This document shows, in pieces, positions 1 to 7,342 of a DNA stretch of 64,000 nt. The stretch's first letter is position 1, and every line of letters starts with the position of its first letter. The position numbers and the translations under genes are program-made. The notes beneath the pieces were generated by a model, which was given only the letters and a program-made list of their open reading frames with translations, did no database searches and was not told the DNA's origin. Source of the DNA: an uncultured Alistipes sp. (GTDB lineage: Bacteria > Bacteroidota > Bacteroidia > Bacteroidales > Rikenellaceae); contig CANASP010000001.1 of NCBI GenBank assembly GCA_947364365.1, positions 1-64,000 on the forward strand. Reading direction: 5' to 3'.

Positions 1-1479
1 CCGGGTACGCAGCTGACCCTGCGTACGTTCCACGTCGGCGGTGTGGCCGGCGGCACGGCCGTCGAGACCAACGTCGTTTCGAAATACGAAGGTCGTCTGG
101 AGATCGACGAGCTGCGCACGGTCAAGGGCAAGAACGCCGCCGGCGAGGCCATCGACATCGTCATCTCGCGCCAGTCGGAGTTCCGCATCGTCGACCCGAA
201 GACCGACATCGTGCTCTATACCCACAACCTGCCCTACGGTGCTACGCTCTTCATGGAGGACGGCGCCGAGGTCAAGAAGGGCGATCTGGTCTGCGAGTGG
301 GATCCCTACAACGCCGTCATCATCTCGGAGTACGAGGGTAAGGCCGTCTACGACAGCGTGATCGAGGGTATCACCTACCGCGACGAGCGCGACGAGCAGA
401 CGGGTCTGTCGGAGAAGGTGGTCATCGAGTCGAAGGACAAGACCAAGAACCCCGTGATCCGCATCCTCAACCGCGAGGGCGACGAGGTCAAGCAGTACAA
501 CCTGCCCGTCTCGGCCCACATCGTGGTGAAGGACAACGCCCGGATCAAGGCGGGCGATATCCTGATCAAGATCCCGCGCGCCGTCGGCAAGTCGGGCGGC
601 GACATCACCGGTGGTCTGCCGCGTGTCACGGAGCTCTTCGAGGCGCGCAACCCGTCGAATCCCGCCATCGTCTCGGAGATCGACGGCGAGGTATCGTTCG
701 GCAAGATCAAGCGCGGTAACCGCGAGATCGTCATCACCTCGAAGCAGGGCGACGTGAAGCGTTACCTGGTGCCCCTGTCGCGTCAGATCGTCGTGCAGGA
801 GAACGACTACGTGAAGGCCGGCAGTCCGTTGTCGGACGGCGCCATCACCCCGTCGGACATCCTCAACATCCTCGGTCCCACGAAGGTACAGGAGTACATC
901 GTCAACGAGGTGCAGGAGGTCTACCGCATGCAGGGCGTGAAGATCAACGACAAGCACTTCGAGGTGATCGTCCGTCAGATGATGTCGAAGGTCCGCATCG
1001 AGGATCCGGGAGACACCCGCTTCTTCGAGGATCAGGTCGTCGACAAGTGGGAGTTCATGGATGTCAACGACGAGCTCTACGACAAGGTCGTGGTGACCGA
1101 CGCCGGCGACTCGACGACGCTCCAGCCCGGCCAGATCATCTCGCTGCGCAAGCTGCGCGACGAGAACTCGGGTCTCAAGCGCCGCGACCAGCAGCCCGTG
1201 CAGGTGCGCGACATCGTTCCCGCGACCTCGACGCAGGTGTTGCAGGGTATCACCCGTGCGGCACTCCAGACCTCGAGCTTCATCTCGGCGGCTTCGTTCC
1301 AGGAGACCACCAAGGTGCTCAACGAGGCTGCGATCCAGGCCAAGATCGACCCGCTGGAGAACCTCAAGGAGAACGTCATCTGCGGTCATCTGATCCCCGG
1401 CGGTACGGGTCTTCGCGACTACGACTCGCTGGTGGTGGGTGCCAAGAGCGAACTCGAGGAGTTGCAGCAGGCACAGTAA
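1..1479 (+). CDS. rpoC: RNA polymerase beta' subunit, C-terminal part (5' cut by window edge)
   Basis: Largest subunit of the transcribing RNA polymerase. The frame is open from base 1. The first residues ([14 protein letters not shown]) match the second half of the trigger loop, which closes over the active site during nucleotide addition. Further conserved landmarks follow: [17 protein letters not shown], then a C-terminal region with [15 protein letters not shown] and [17 protein letters not shown]. About 492 residues are visible. The protein ends in a short acidic/glutamine tail before TAA. In Bacteroidales rpoC normally follows rplL and rpoB, which would lie left of the window. A terminator hairpin starts about 40 bases after the stop. 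Confidence 0.97.
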   Translation, partial: PGTQLTLRTFHVGGVAGGTAVETNVVSKYEGRLEIDELRTVKGKNAAGEAIDIVISRQSEFRIVDPKTDIVLYTHNLPYGATLFMEDGAEVKKGDLVCEWDPYNAVIISEYEGKAVYDSVIEGITYRDERDEQTGLSEKVVIESKDKTKNPVIRILNREGDEVKQYNLPVSAHIVVKDNARIKAGDILIKIPRAVGKSGGDITGGLPRVTELFEARNPSNPAIVSEIDGEVSFGKIKRGNREIVITSKQGDVKRYLVPLSRQIVVQENDYVKAGSPLSDGAITPSDILNILGPTKVQEYIVNEVQEVYRMQGVKINDKHFEVIVRQMMSKVRIEDPGDTRFFEDQVVDKWEFMDVNDELYDKVVVTDAGDSTTLQPGQIISLRKLRDENSGLKRRDQQPVQVRDIVPATSTQVLQGITRAALQTSSFISAASFQETTKVLNEAAIQAKIDPLENLKENVICGHLIPGGTGLRDYDSLVVGAKSELEELQQAQ

Positions 1480-1515
1480 TTCACGGGCGGTCCTCTTCGG
1501 GCCTGTCCCTTTCGA

Positions 1516-1555
1516 AAAAGTCCTCTTCCGAGCGATCGGGAGAGGACTTTTCGTT
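1516..1555 (+). terminator. Intrinsic terminator after rpoC
   Basis: Perfect 11-bp arms AAAAGTCCTCT (1516-1526) and AGAGGACTTTT (1541-1551), extended inward by about 3 pairs, with an eight-base loop. The T-rich right arm runs into TCGTTGTTT. It closes the rpoC transcription unit. Confidence 0.8.
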
Positions 1556-1699
1556 GTTTGGGCGCGGGAGGTGCGGCATCTCTTGTCTTGTAGCGGTCGG
1601 GTGGGGAAGCGGATTTTGGGCGCTACGTAAGGTCGCCCCGGTTTTTCGGTCCGCAGCCGGCCAGGGGCGTGCGGGCCCGGGACGGAAGGCGCGGCTCTA

Positions 1700-1730
1700 T
1701 TGGATTTTCGGCCGGAAAAACGTATTTTTG
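1700..1730 (+). promoter_or_regulatory. Bacteroidales-type promoter for the sulfatase
   Basis: TTG at 1700-1702, a 20-base spacer, then TATTTTTG at 1723-1730, matching the Bacteroidetes -33 TTTG / -7 TAnnTTTG pattern. Transcription would start near 1735, giving a leader of about 100 bases before the ATG at 1838. Together with the rpoC terminator this accounts for the 358-base gap 1480-1837; nothing else is visible there. Confidence 0.6.
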
Positions 1731-1837
1731 TAAGGAGAGGACTCGGACCGGGCGACCGGCGGGCCTTTCGACAGAATCCGATCCGATGGCGGAGAACCTT
1801 GCCGACGCGCGCCGCTGCCGGACGAAAACCGAAAACG

Positions 1838-3364
1838 ATGCAACACGCTTTTCCTTTTCTGACTACGCTTGCCGTGGCCGGTGCCGCCTGCCCTGGTGCG
1901 GCGCGCGGCGCTGGTGCGGAGACGCCGCAGCCCTCGGGGCAGAAACACCGGCAGCCTCCCATCCTTCTTATCGTGACCGACCAGCAGCGGTTCGACGCCG
2001 TGGGGTGGTGCAACCCTGCGGTGGTGACGCCGGCGCTCGATGCGTTGGCCCGCGACGGCGTGCGCTTCACGCGTGCCTATAGCTCGGCTCCGAGCAGCAC
2101 GCCTGCGCGCGCCGGGCTGCTCACGGGCCTGTCGCCCTGGGGCCACGGCCTGCTGGGCTACGGCCGTGTCGCCGAGCACTATGCCTGCGAGATGCCGCAG
2201 CTGCTGCGCGACGCGGGGTATTGGACGCTCGGTATCGGCAAGATGCACTGGACGCCGCAGAACGCCACGCACGGGTTTCACGCGACGCTCGTCGACGAGA
2301 GCGGCCGCGAGGAGTCGCCCTACTTCAAAAGCGACTACCGCAAATGGCTGGCATGCAAGGCCCCGGGCGTCGATCCCGATGCGACGGGCATCGGTTGGAA
2401 CGACCATGCCGCGGCGGCCTACGCCCTTCCCGAGGAGCTTCATCCGACCGTGTGGACCGCCGACCGGGCCGTCGAGGCGATCGAGGGCTACCGGGGCGAG
2501 GCCCCGCTCTTTCTCGTCGTCTCCTTTGCCCGGCCCCACAGTCCCTACGATCCGCCGCAGCGACTGCTGGACCGCTACGCCGACCGGGAGATTCCCGGCC
2601 CTGCGGTGGGCGACTGGTGCGCCGAGGCGGGGCGGCTGACCGATCCGCGGCAGGATCCCCAGGCGCCCTACGGCGACTTCGGCGAGGAGTATGTGCGGCG
2701 CTCCAAGCGCCATTACTATGCCTCGGTGACCTTCATCGACGAGCAGGTCGGACGCATCGTCGAGGCGCTGCGTGCGCGCGGGATGTACGACGAGGCGCTG
2801 ATCTGCTTCACGTCGGACCACGGCGACATGATGGGCGACCATCACCATTGGCGCAAGACCTATGCCTACGAGGGGTCGACGCATATTCCGTTTCTCGTGA
2901 AGTTTCCCGCGGGGGCGGAGAGGGTTCCTGCGGCCGGGTCGGCCGACGACAGGGTGGTGGAGCTGCGCGACGTGCTGCCCACGATGCTCGATGCCGCGGG
3001 GGCGGCGATCCCCGCCGAGATCGAGGGGCTCTCGCTGTTCGGGCGCGGCCCCTGGCGTCCCTGGCTCGATCTGGAGCATGCCACCTGCTACAGCCGCGAC
3101 AACTATTGGTGCGCCCTTACGGACGGCCGCTGGAAATATGTCTGTTTCCTTCGGACGGGGGCCGAGCAGCTCTTCGACCTGGAGGCGGATCCGTCGGAAC
3201 GGCACGACCTGGCCGCCGATCCGCACTTCGCCGCGACGCTCTCGCTCTGGCGCGGCCGCATGGTCGACCACCTCGCCGTGCGCGGGGAGGAGTGGGTGTG
3301 CGACGGGCAGATCCGGCTTCGCACCGAGACGATGCTCTACGGGCCCAACTACCCCGGCAAGTGA
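1838..3364 (+). CDS. Secreted S1-family sulfatase, serine type
   Basis: Arylsulfatase-like hydrolase that removes sulfate esters, probably from glycans, in the periplasm. The chosen ATG gives a hydrophobic signal peptide (MQHAFPFLTTLAVAGAACPG); the frame is open 46 codons further upstream, but that extension is basic and unlike the family. Metal site IVTDQQR lies near the N-terminus. The signature SSTPARAGLLTG carries Ser at the position converted to formylglycine, so it would need a radical-SAM sulfatase-maturing enzyme (anSME). TSDHGDMMGDH supplies the second metal/substrate residues. About 508 aa, normal for the family. It stands alone with its own promoter and terminator. The natural substrate cannot be read from the sequence. 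Confidence 0.88.
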   Translation: MQHAFPFLTTLAVAGAACPGAARGAGAETPQPSGQKHRQPPILLIVTDQQRFDAVGWCNPAVVTPALDALARDGVRFTRAYSSAPSSTPARAGLLTGLSPWGHGLLGYGRVAEHYACEMPQLLRDAGYWTLGIGKMHWTPQNATHGFHATLVDESGREESPYFKSDYRKWLACKAPGVDPDATGIGWNDHAAAAYALPEELHPTVWTADRAVEAIEGYRGEAPLFLVVSFARPHSPYDPPQRLLDRYADREIPGPAVGDWCAEAGRLTDPRQDPQAPYGDFGEEYVRRSKRHYYASVTFIDEQVGRIVEALRARGMYDEALICFTSDHGDMMGDHHHWRKTYAYEGSTHIPFLVKFPAGAERVPAAGSADDRVVELRDVLPTMLDAAGAAIPAEIEGLSLFGRGPWRPWLDLEHATCYSRDNYWCALTDGRWKYVCFLRTGAEQLFDLEADPSERHDLAADPHFAATLSLWRGRMVDHLAVRGEEWVCDGQIRLRTETMLYGPNYPGK

Positions 3365-3399
3365 CCGTTTCCGCGCTCTTTTGCCGCCTCGGATGCGCG

Positions 3400-3428
3400 A
3401 AGCCCGCAGCCGATAAGGCTGCGGGCTT
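3400..3428. terminator. Bidirectional terminator between convergent genes
   Basis: Perfect 12-bp stem AAGCCCGCAGCC (3400-3411) / GGCTGCGGGCTT (3417-3428) with a GATAA loop, lying between the 3' ends of the sulfatase (plus) and the serine dehydratase (minus). Confidence 0.75.
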
Positions 3429-3487
3429 CGTCGTAGGGTGGGGGTGTCGCGGTTCTGCGGAGGCGCCGGACGCTCTTCCGTGTGCGG

Positions 3488-4690
3488 CTACCGGTGTTCG
3501 TAGCGCTTGGCAAGGCCGCCTTCCGACGTCTCGCGGTAGAGGCTCGGCAGGTTGTGGCCCGTCTCGTTCATCACCTCGACCACGCGGTCGTAGGAGACCA
3601 GGTGCGAGCCGTCGGAGAGCGTGGCGTAGATGTTGGCGTCGAGGGCGCGGGCCGCGGCGATGGCGTTGCGCTCGATGCAGGGGACCTGCACCAGACCGCA
3701 CACGGGGTCGCACGTGAGCCCGAGGTGGTGCTCCAGACCCATCTCGGCGGCATACTCGATCTGCGACGGCGTGCCGCCGAAGAGCTGGCAGGCGGCCGCC
3801 GCGGCCATGGCGCACGCCACGCCGACCTCGCCCTGGCAGCCCACCTCGGCACCCGAGATTGAGGCGTTGGTCTTGGCGATGTTGCCGAAAAGACCGGCCG
3901 TCGCCAGGGCGCGCAGGACGCGGATGCGCAGGAAGTCGCGCGAGGTGGCCAGGTGGTAGAGCACCGCCGGCACGACGCCGCACGAGCCGCACGTGGGGGC
4001 CGTGACGACCTGCCCGCCCGAGGCGTTCTCCTCGGCCGTGGCCAGGGCGTAGGCGTAGACCTTGGCGCGCGAGCTGAGCGAGGCGGTGTAGCCCTTCGAC
4101 TTGACCCAGTAGGTGCTGGCCTTGCGGGCGACCTTCAGACCGCCCGGCAGGACGCCGTCGTTGTTCAGTCCGCGGTCGATGGTCTGGCACATCGAGGTCC
4201 AGATCGTGTCGAGGTAGTCCCAGATCTCGGGGCCCTCGCAGTCGCCGACATACTCCCAGAAGGTCTTGCCCTCGCGGTAGCACCACTCCTTGATCTCGGC
4301 GATGGTCGTCAGCGGGTAGATGTCGGGGGCCTTCTCCTGGCGGGTGGTCTCGTTGGCCAGCGCTCCGCCCCCGACGCTGAAGATCGTCCAGCTGTCGACG
4401 ACCTCCTCGCCGCGCAGCCCTTCGAAGAGCATGCCGTTGGGGTGGAAGGGCAGGACGACATCGGCTTTCCAGACGATCTCGGTGGGGGCCAGCGGCTGGA
4501 GCACCGCGAGGATCGCGGCGTCGGTGAGGTGGCCCTTGCCCGTCGCGGCGAGCGAGCCGTAGAGCGTCACGCGGTAGCGGTCGACCCCCTTGCAGCGGTC
4601 GGCGAACTGGATGGCGGCCTTGCGCGGTCCCATCGTGTGGCTGCTCGAGGGGCCGTTGCCGATCTTGAATAACTCTTTGAGCGATTCCAT
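3488..4690 (-). CDS. sdaA: L-serine ammonia-lyase (iron-sulfur type, single chain)
   Basis: Converts L-serine to pyruvate and ammonia with a [4Fe-4S] cluster. The start at 4690 gives the typical beginning MESLKELFKIGNGPSSSHTMGP; SSSHTMGP is the family's N-terminal substrate-loop signature. A longer in-frame start at 4750 is rejected because it runs into the tRNA-Arg terminator. Cluster-binding cysteines are seen in APTCGSCGVVPA, CDPVCG and VPCIERN in the C-terminal alpha domain. At 400 aa it fuses the beta and alpha domains, as in many Bacteroidetes. The upstream neighbour on the same strand is tRNA-Arg, separated by a hairpin terminator, so separate transcription is likely, but no clear promoter was seen. 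Confidence 0.93.
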   Translation of the reverse strand: MESLKELFKIGNGPSSSHTMGPRKAAIQFADRCKGVDRYRVTLYGSLAATGKGHLTDAAILAVLQPLAPTEIVWKADVVLPFHPNGMLFEGLRGEEVVDSWTIFSVGGGALANETTRQEKAPDIYPLTTIAEIKEWCYREGKTFWEYVGDCEGPEIWDYLDTIWTSMCQTIDRGLNNDGVLPGGLKVARKASTYWVKSKGYTASLSSRAKVYAYALATAEENASGGQVVTAPTCGSCGVVPAVLYHLATSRDFLRIRVLRALATAGLFGNIAKTNASISGAEVGCQGEVGVACAMAAAAACQLFGGTPSQIEYAAEMGLEHHLGLTCDPVCGLVQVPCIERNAIAAARALDANIYATLSDGSHLVSYDRVVEVMNETGHNLPSLYRETSEGGLAKRYEHR

Positions 4691-4710
4691 AAAGTCGTTG
4701 TCTGTGCGTG

Positions 4711-4736
4711 AAAACGGGACGCATGCGTCCCGTTTT
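4711..4736 (-). terminator. Terminator downstream of tRNA-Arg
   Basis: Twelve-bp stem AAAACGGGACGC (4711-4722) / GCGTCCCGTTTT (4725-4736). Read on the minus strand it follows the tRNA 3' end and finishes in TTTT. Confidence 0.7.
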
Positions 4737-4738
4737 TC

Positions 4739-4813
4739 TGGTAGCCCCACCGCGACTCGAACGCGGATTTAGGGTTTAGGAAACCCTCGTTCTATCCCTT
4801 GAACTATAGAGCC
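4739..4813 (-). tRNA. tRNA-Arg (CCU)
   Basis: The minus strand folds as a cloverleaf. The acceptor stem is GGCTCTA / TGGGGCT (with G-U pairs), the anticodon stem AGGGT / ACCCT surrounds the loop TTCCTAA (anticodon CCU, codon AGG), and the T arm is CGCG-TTCGAGT-CGCG. CCA is encoded (bases 4739-4741 read as TGG on plus). Length 75 with CCA. A TACCTTTG -7 box lies about 38 bases upstream. Confidence 0.92.
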
Positions 4814-4823
4814 GGATACGATT

Positions 4824-4858
4824 GCGGAGCGTTTCCGCAGAAACGCTCCGCAAAGGTA
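4824..4858 (-). promoter_or_regulatory. tRNA-Arg promoter -7 box fused to an 11-bp inverted repeat
   Basis: TACCTTTG (minus strand, 4851-4858) fits the -7 consensus; the -33 match is poor (TTTC). A perfect inverted repeat, GCGGAGCGTTT (4824-4834) / AAACGCTCCGC (4841-4851), touches the box. It could end the porin transcript or overlap the tRNA start site. Confidence 0.5.
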
Positions 4859-4874
4859 GGAATATTTTTCGATT

Positions 4875-6365
4875 TTAGAAATTTACGCGCACGCCGAACG
4901 ACAGGACATGGGCGTGGAGCTTGTAGTTGCGCGAGAAGACCGACGTGAGCTGGTCGCCCGAGTAGAGGGGATAGGAACCCGTGCGCTCGGGGTCGGCCGA
5001 GGTGACGTAGCAGTAGGACAGGTCGAGTGCCGCGCGGCGCGAGAAGGCGATCGAGGCGCCGAACGAGTAGGCGATCTTGGTCATCGACGGGGTCTCGGGA
5101 TTGAGGTAGTTGCTGTCGACGGGGCTCTGGTCGTAGTAGATACCCATGCGGGCCGTGAGCCAGTCGAGGGCGTTGTACTCGACGCCGAAGCGGGCCGAGA
5201 GGGTGTTGGAGTAGTTCTTGACCGAGTAGATGTCGTCGATCTGGAGCTCCTTCTCGTTGAACGAGACGTTCAGGTCCTTGTAGGCCGACCAGCCGATCCA
5301 CTGCAGGTCGACGCCCATCGTCCACTTGCTATTGGGCCGGTACGACACGCCCCACGTCACGGTGGTGGGCAGCGGCAGTTCGGTTGAGAAGGTTCCCTGG
5401 TCGAGTGCCGGGATGAGGGGCGACTGGCCCATGGTGGTCATCAGCGAGTTGAGCAGCCCCAGATACTGCTGGGCCTCCTGCGTGGCGTAGTTCAGGCCCG
5501 CGGTGCCGCTGTCGACCTTCATGTTCATGCGCGAGCGGTAGTTCATGCCGACGGTCCACTCGTCGGTGATGTCCCACAGGATGCCGGCGTTGACGCCGAT
5601 GGCGACGTTGGCGCTGCCTTCGAGCTTGGCCGATGCGATGGCCCGGTCGCGGAGGTTCGTGGCGAAATACTGCGCGCCGGCCCCGGCCTGCTGCGAGAGA
5701 GCCTGGTACTGGGCGGCCTGCTCGGCGGGCAGCAGCGGGTTGGCTGCCAGTGCGTCGAGGGTGTTGGCTGCGAGGGTGAAGCCTCCGGCGAGGGTCGTGT
5801 TGCCGGCGCCGACGGGCAGCAGCGAACGCGACAGGTCGAAGTTACCCCAGGCGATCATCAGACCGGCGCCGATCGAGATGCGGTCCGAGATGCGGTAGGA
5901 GAGGGTGGGCTGGAGGGTGAAGGCCGCCAGGTTGATCTTCTGCACGAGGTGGGCGCCCGACCAGTCGTCGCCCCAGTTGACCGACGAGCCGTCGGGGGTG
6001 TAGAAGCCCACGCCCACGGCCAGCCGGTCGGTGGGCTTGTAGTTGAAGTATACGTGGAGCGGGGTCGACATTTTGTTGTCGGACTTCTCGCAGAGCGTCG
6101 GCGCGTAGCCGTTGTCCATCGAGGGGAGCTCCGAGGCGGTGACGTAGGAGAGCACGCCCGTGGCGCCGAGCGAGATGTCGAACTTCGACTGCTGGTGGGC
6201 TGCGGCGGCGGGGTTGAAGTAGAGCGACTCCGAACCGAGTTTCATCGCCACGCCGACGTTGGCCATACCGGCCTGACGGGCCGAGAAGTTGTTGACCTGG
6301 TAACCTTCGGCCGTTGCGGTGAGGATCGAGGCCGCGGAGGCCAGAAGGAGCAAGATTTTTTTCAT
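4875..6365 (-). CDS. OmpP1/FadL-family outer-membrane transport protein
   Basis: Predicted 14-stranded beta-barrel porin of the FadL/TodX/OmpP1 family, used for hydrophobic substrates such as long-chain fatty acids. The start at 6365 gives a clean signal peptide (MKKILLLLASAASILTATA); upstream in-frame codons are low-complexity, GC-rich spacer. The N-terminal motif NFSARQAGMANVGVA and SLYFNPAAAA match the family's plug region (Asn-Pro-Ala). The chain ends HVLSFGVRVNF, a terminal aromatic typical of barrel insertion. 496 aa, a normal length. A well-formed promoter lies 68 bases upstream. The substrate is unknown. Confidence 0.87.
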   Translation of the reverse strand: MKKILLLLASAASILTATAEGYQVNNFSARQAGMANVGVAMKLGSESLYFNPAAAAHQQSKFDISLGATGVLSYVTASELPSMDNGYAPTLCEKSDNKMSTPLHVYFNYKPTDRLAVGVGFYTPDGSSVNWGDDWSGAHLVQKINLAAFTLQPTLSYRISDRISIGAGLMIAWGNFDLSRSLLPVGAGNTTLAGGFTLAANTLDALAANPLLPAEQAAQYQALSQQAGAGAQYFATNLRDRAIASAKLEGSANVAIGVNAGILWDITDEWTVGMNYRSRMNMKVDSGTAGLNYATQEAQQYLGLLNSLMTTMGQSPLIPALDQGTFSTELPLPTTVTWGVSYRPNSKWTMGVDLQWIGWSAYKDLNVSFNEKELQIDDIYSVKNYSNTLSARFGVEYNALDWLTARMGIYYDQSPVDSNYLNPETPSMTKIAYSFGASIAFSRRAALDLSYCYVTSADPERTGSYPLYSGDQLTSVFSRNYKLHAHVLSFGVRVNF

Positions 6366-6432
6366 GCTGTTTGGGTTTGATTCATACCGGCGCATCCTCT
6401 GTCGCTGTGTTGCGAGATGCGCAAATCGCCGG

Positions 6433-6464
6433 CAAAGGTAGGAAAAGCCCGCGCGGCGGCCAAA
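6433..6464 (-). promoter_or_regulatory. Promoter of the OmpP1/FadL gene
   Basis: On the minus strand TTTG (6461-6464), a 20-base spacer, then TACCTTTG (6433-6440): an exact fit to the Bacteroidales -33/-7 consensus. Confidence 0.75.
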
Positions 6465-6542
6465 TAATTTGGTCTTTATTTCGCTAAAATTGGAATAAAC
6501 GACATAGGTTTGGTGGATTTTTCCCACGGGGGAAGACAAACG

Positions 6543-6566
6543 GGAGGAGCCCGGAAAGGCTCCTCC
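6543..6566 (-). terminator. Hairpin downstream of folA
   Basis: Nine-bp stem GGAGGAGCC (6543-6551) / GGCTCCTCC (6558-6566). On minus it is followed by CGTTTGTCTTCC, only weakly T-rich. It lies 290 bases beyond the folA stop, past the GC-rich repeat block. Confidence 0.45.
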
Positions 6567-6600
6567 TGCTATCGTGTGGCGCGGGGCCGGTCGCACTCCG

Positions 6601-6850
6601 CGCGGCGGTTTCCGGTTTCTGCCGGTTCCTGCCGGTTCCTGCCGGTTCCTGCCGATTCCGGCGGGTCGCCGGGCATCGGGTGCCGGGTGCCGGGTGCCGG
6701 AGGCGGGGCGCCGCGTGTCGGGGTGTCGGCTTCGGGCGTCGGGCGCCGGGCCGGCGCCGGGCCGGGGACGGGCCGGGGACGGGGACGGGCCGGGTCGGGT
6801 CGTCGGGTACCGGGTCCGGGTCCGGGTTTTGGTCGTCGGGTGCCGGGCCG
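6601..6850. repeat. GC-rich short tandem repeats, non-coding
   Basis: This fills most of the 488-base gap between the porin and folA. GCCGGTTCCT is repeated exactly three times (6621-6650) with degenerate units on both sides. It is followed by arrays of GGGTGCC, GGGGACGGGCC and GGGTCC type. Several frames stay open only because the region lacks A/T-rich stop codons. No gene is supported here. Confidence 0.75.
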
Positions 6851-6853
6851 CCG

Positions 6854-7339
6854 TTACTCCTGCCGTCGCTCGTAGCGTTCGAAGGTGAAGGGCCACGGGT
6901 ACTTCGCGCCGCAGGGGAGGATCTCCGATTCGACGAGGCGCCATGCCGCTTCATCCCATGCCGGGAACCGCGTATCGCCCTCGTAGGCGCGGTGCACGCG
7001 CGTCAGGTAGAACCGGTCGGCCAGCGGCATCGCCTGGGCGTAGATCTGCGCGCCGCCGATCACGAAGAGCTCCTCCTCGGGCGGGAAGAGCGCCAGCGCC
7101 TCGTCGAGCGAATGGACCACGGTGCATCCGTCGATCGTCAGCTCCTGCCGCGTGATGACCACGTTGGTGCGGCCCGGCAGCGGGCGTCCCAGCGATTCGT
7201 AGGTCTTGCGGCCCATGATGACCGGATGGCCCGTCGTCACCGCCTTGAAGCGGCGCAGGTCCTCCGAGATGTGCCACAGCAGGGCGTTGCGGTCGCCGAT
7301 CACGCCGTTTTCGGCCACGGCTACGATTACGTTTACCAT
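6854..7339 (-). CDS. folA: Dihydrofolate reductase
   Basis: NADPH-dependent reduction of dihydrofolate to tetrahydrofolate in the cytoplasm. 161 aa, standard size. N-terminal VNVIVAVAENGVIGDRNALLWHISEDLRRFK contains the folate-binding NGVIG/LLWH region and the catalytic acid (E/D after HIS). GHPVIMGRKTYESLG is the second signature, and GRTNVVITRQ follows. It is the last gene of a minus-strand string and starts 3 bases after the GH2 stop. thyA, which produces the dihydrofolate it recycles, lies two genes upstream, so co-expression makes biochemical sense. Confidence 0.95.
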   Translation of the reverse strand: MVNVIVAVAENGVIGDRNALLWHISEDLRRFKAVTTGHPVIMGRKTYESLGRPLPGRTNVVITRQELTIDGCTVVHSLDEALALFPPEEELFVIGGAQIYAQAMPLADRFYLTRVHRAYEGDTRFPAWDEAAWRLVESEILPCGAKYPWPFTFERYERRQE

Positions 7340-7342
7340 CCT

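Noticed and set aside
1697..3271. 524-codon open frame antisense to the sulfatase
   Set aside because: Basic, low-complexity translation with no domain; it is a GC-driven shadow of the real gene on plus.
6484..6954. Open frames across the GC-rich repeat block between folA and the porin gene
   Set aside because: Translations are Arg/Pro/Gly repeats without a start signal. Open only because the DNA lacks stop-type A/T codons.
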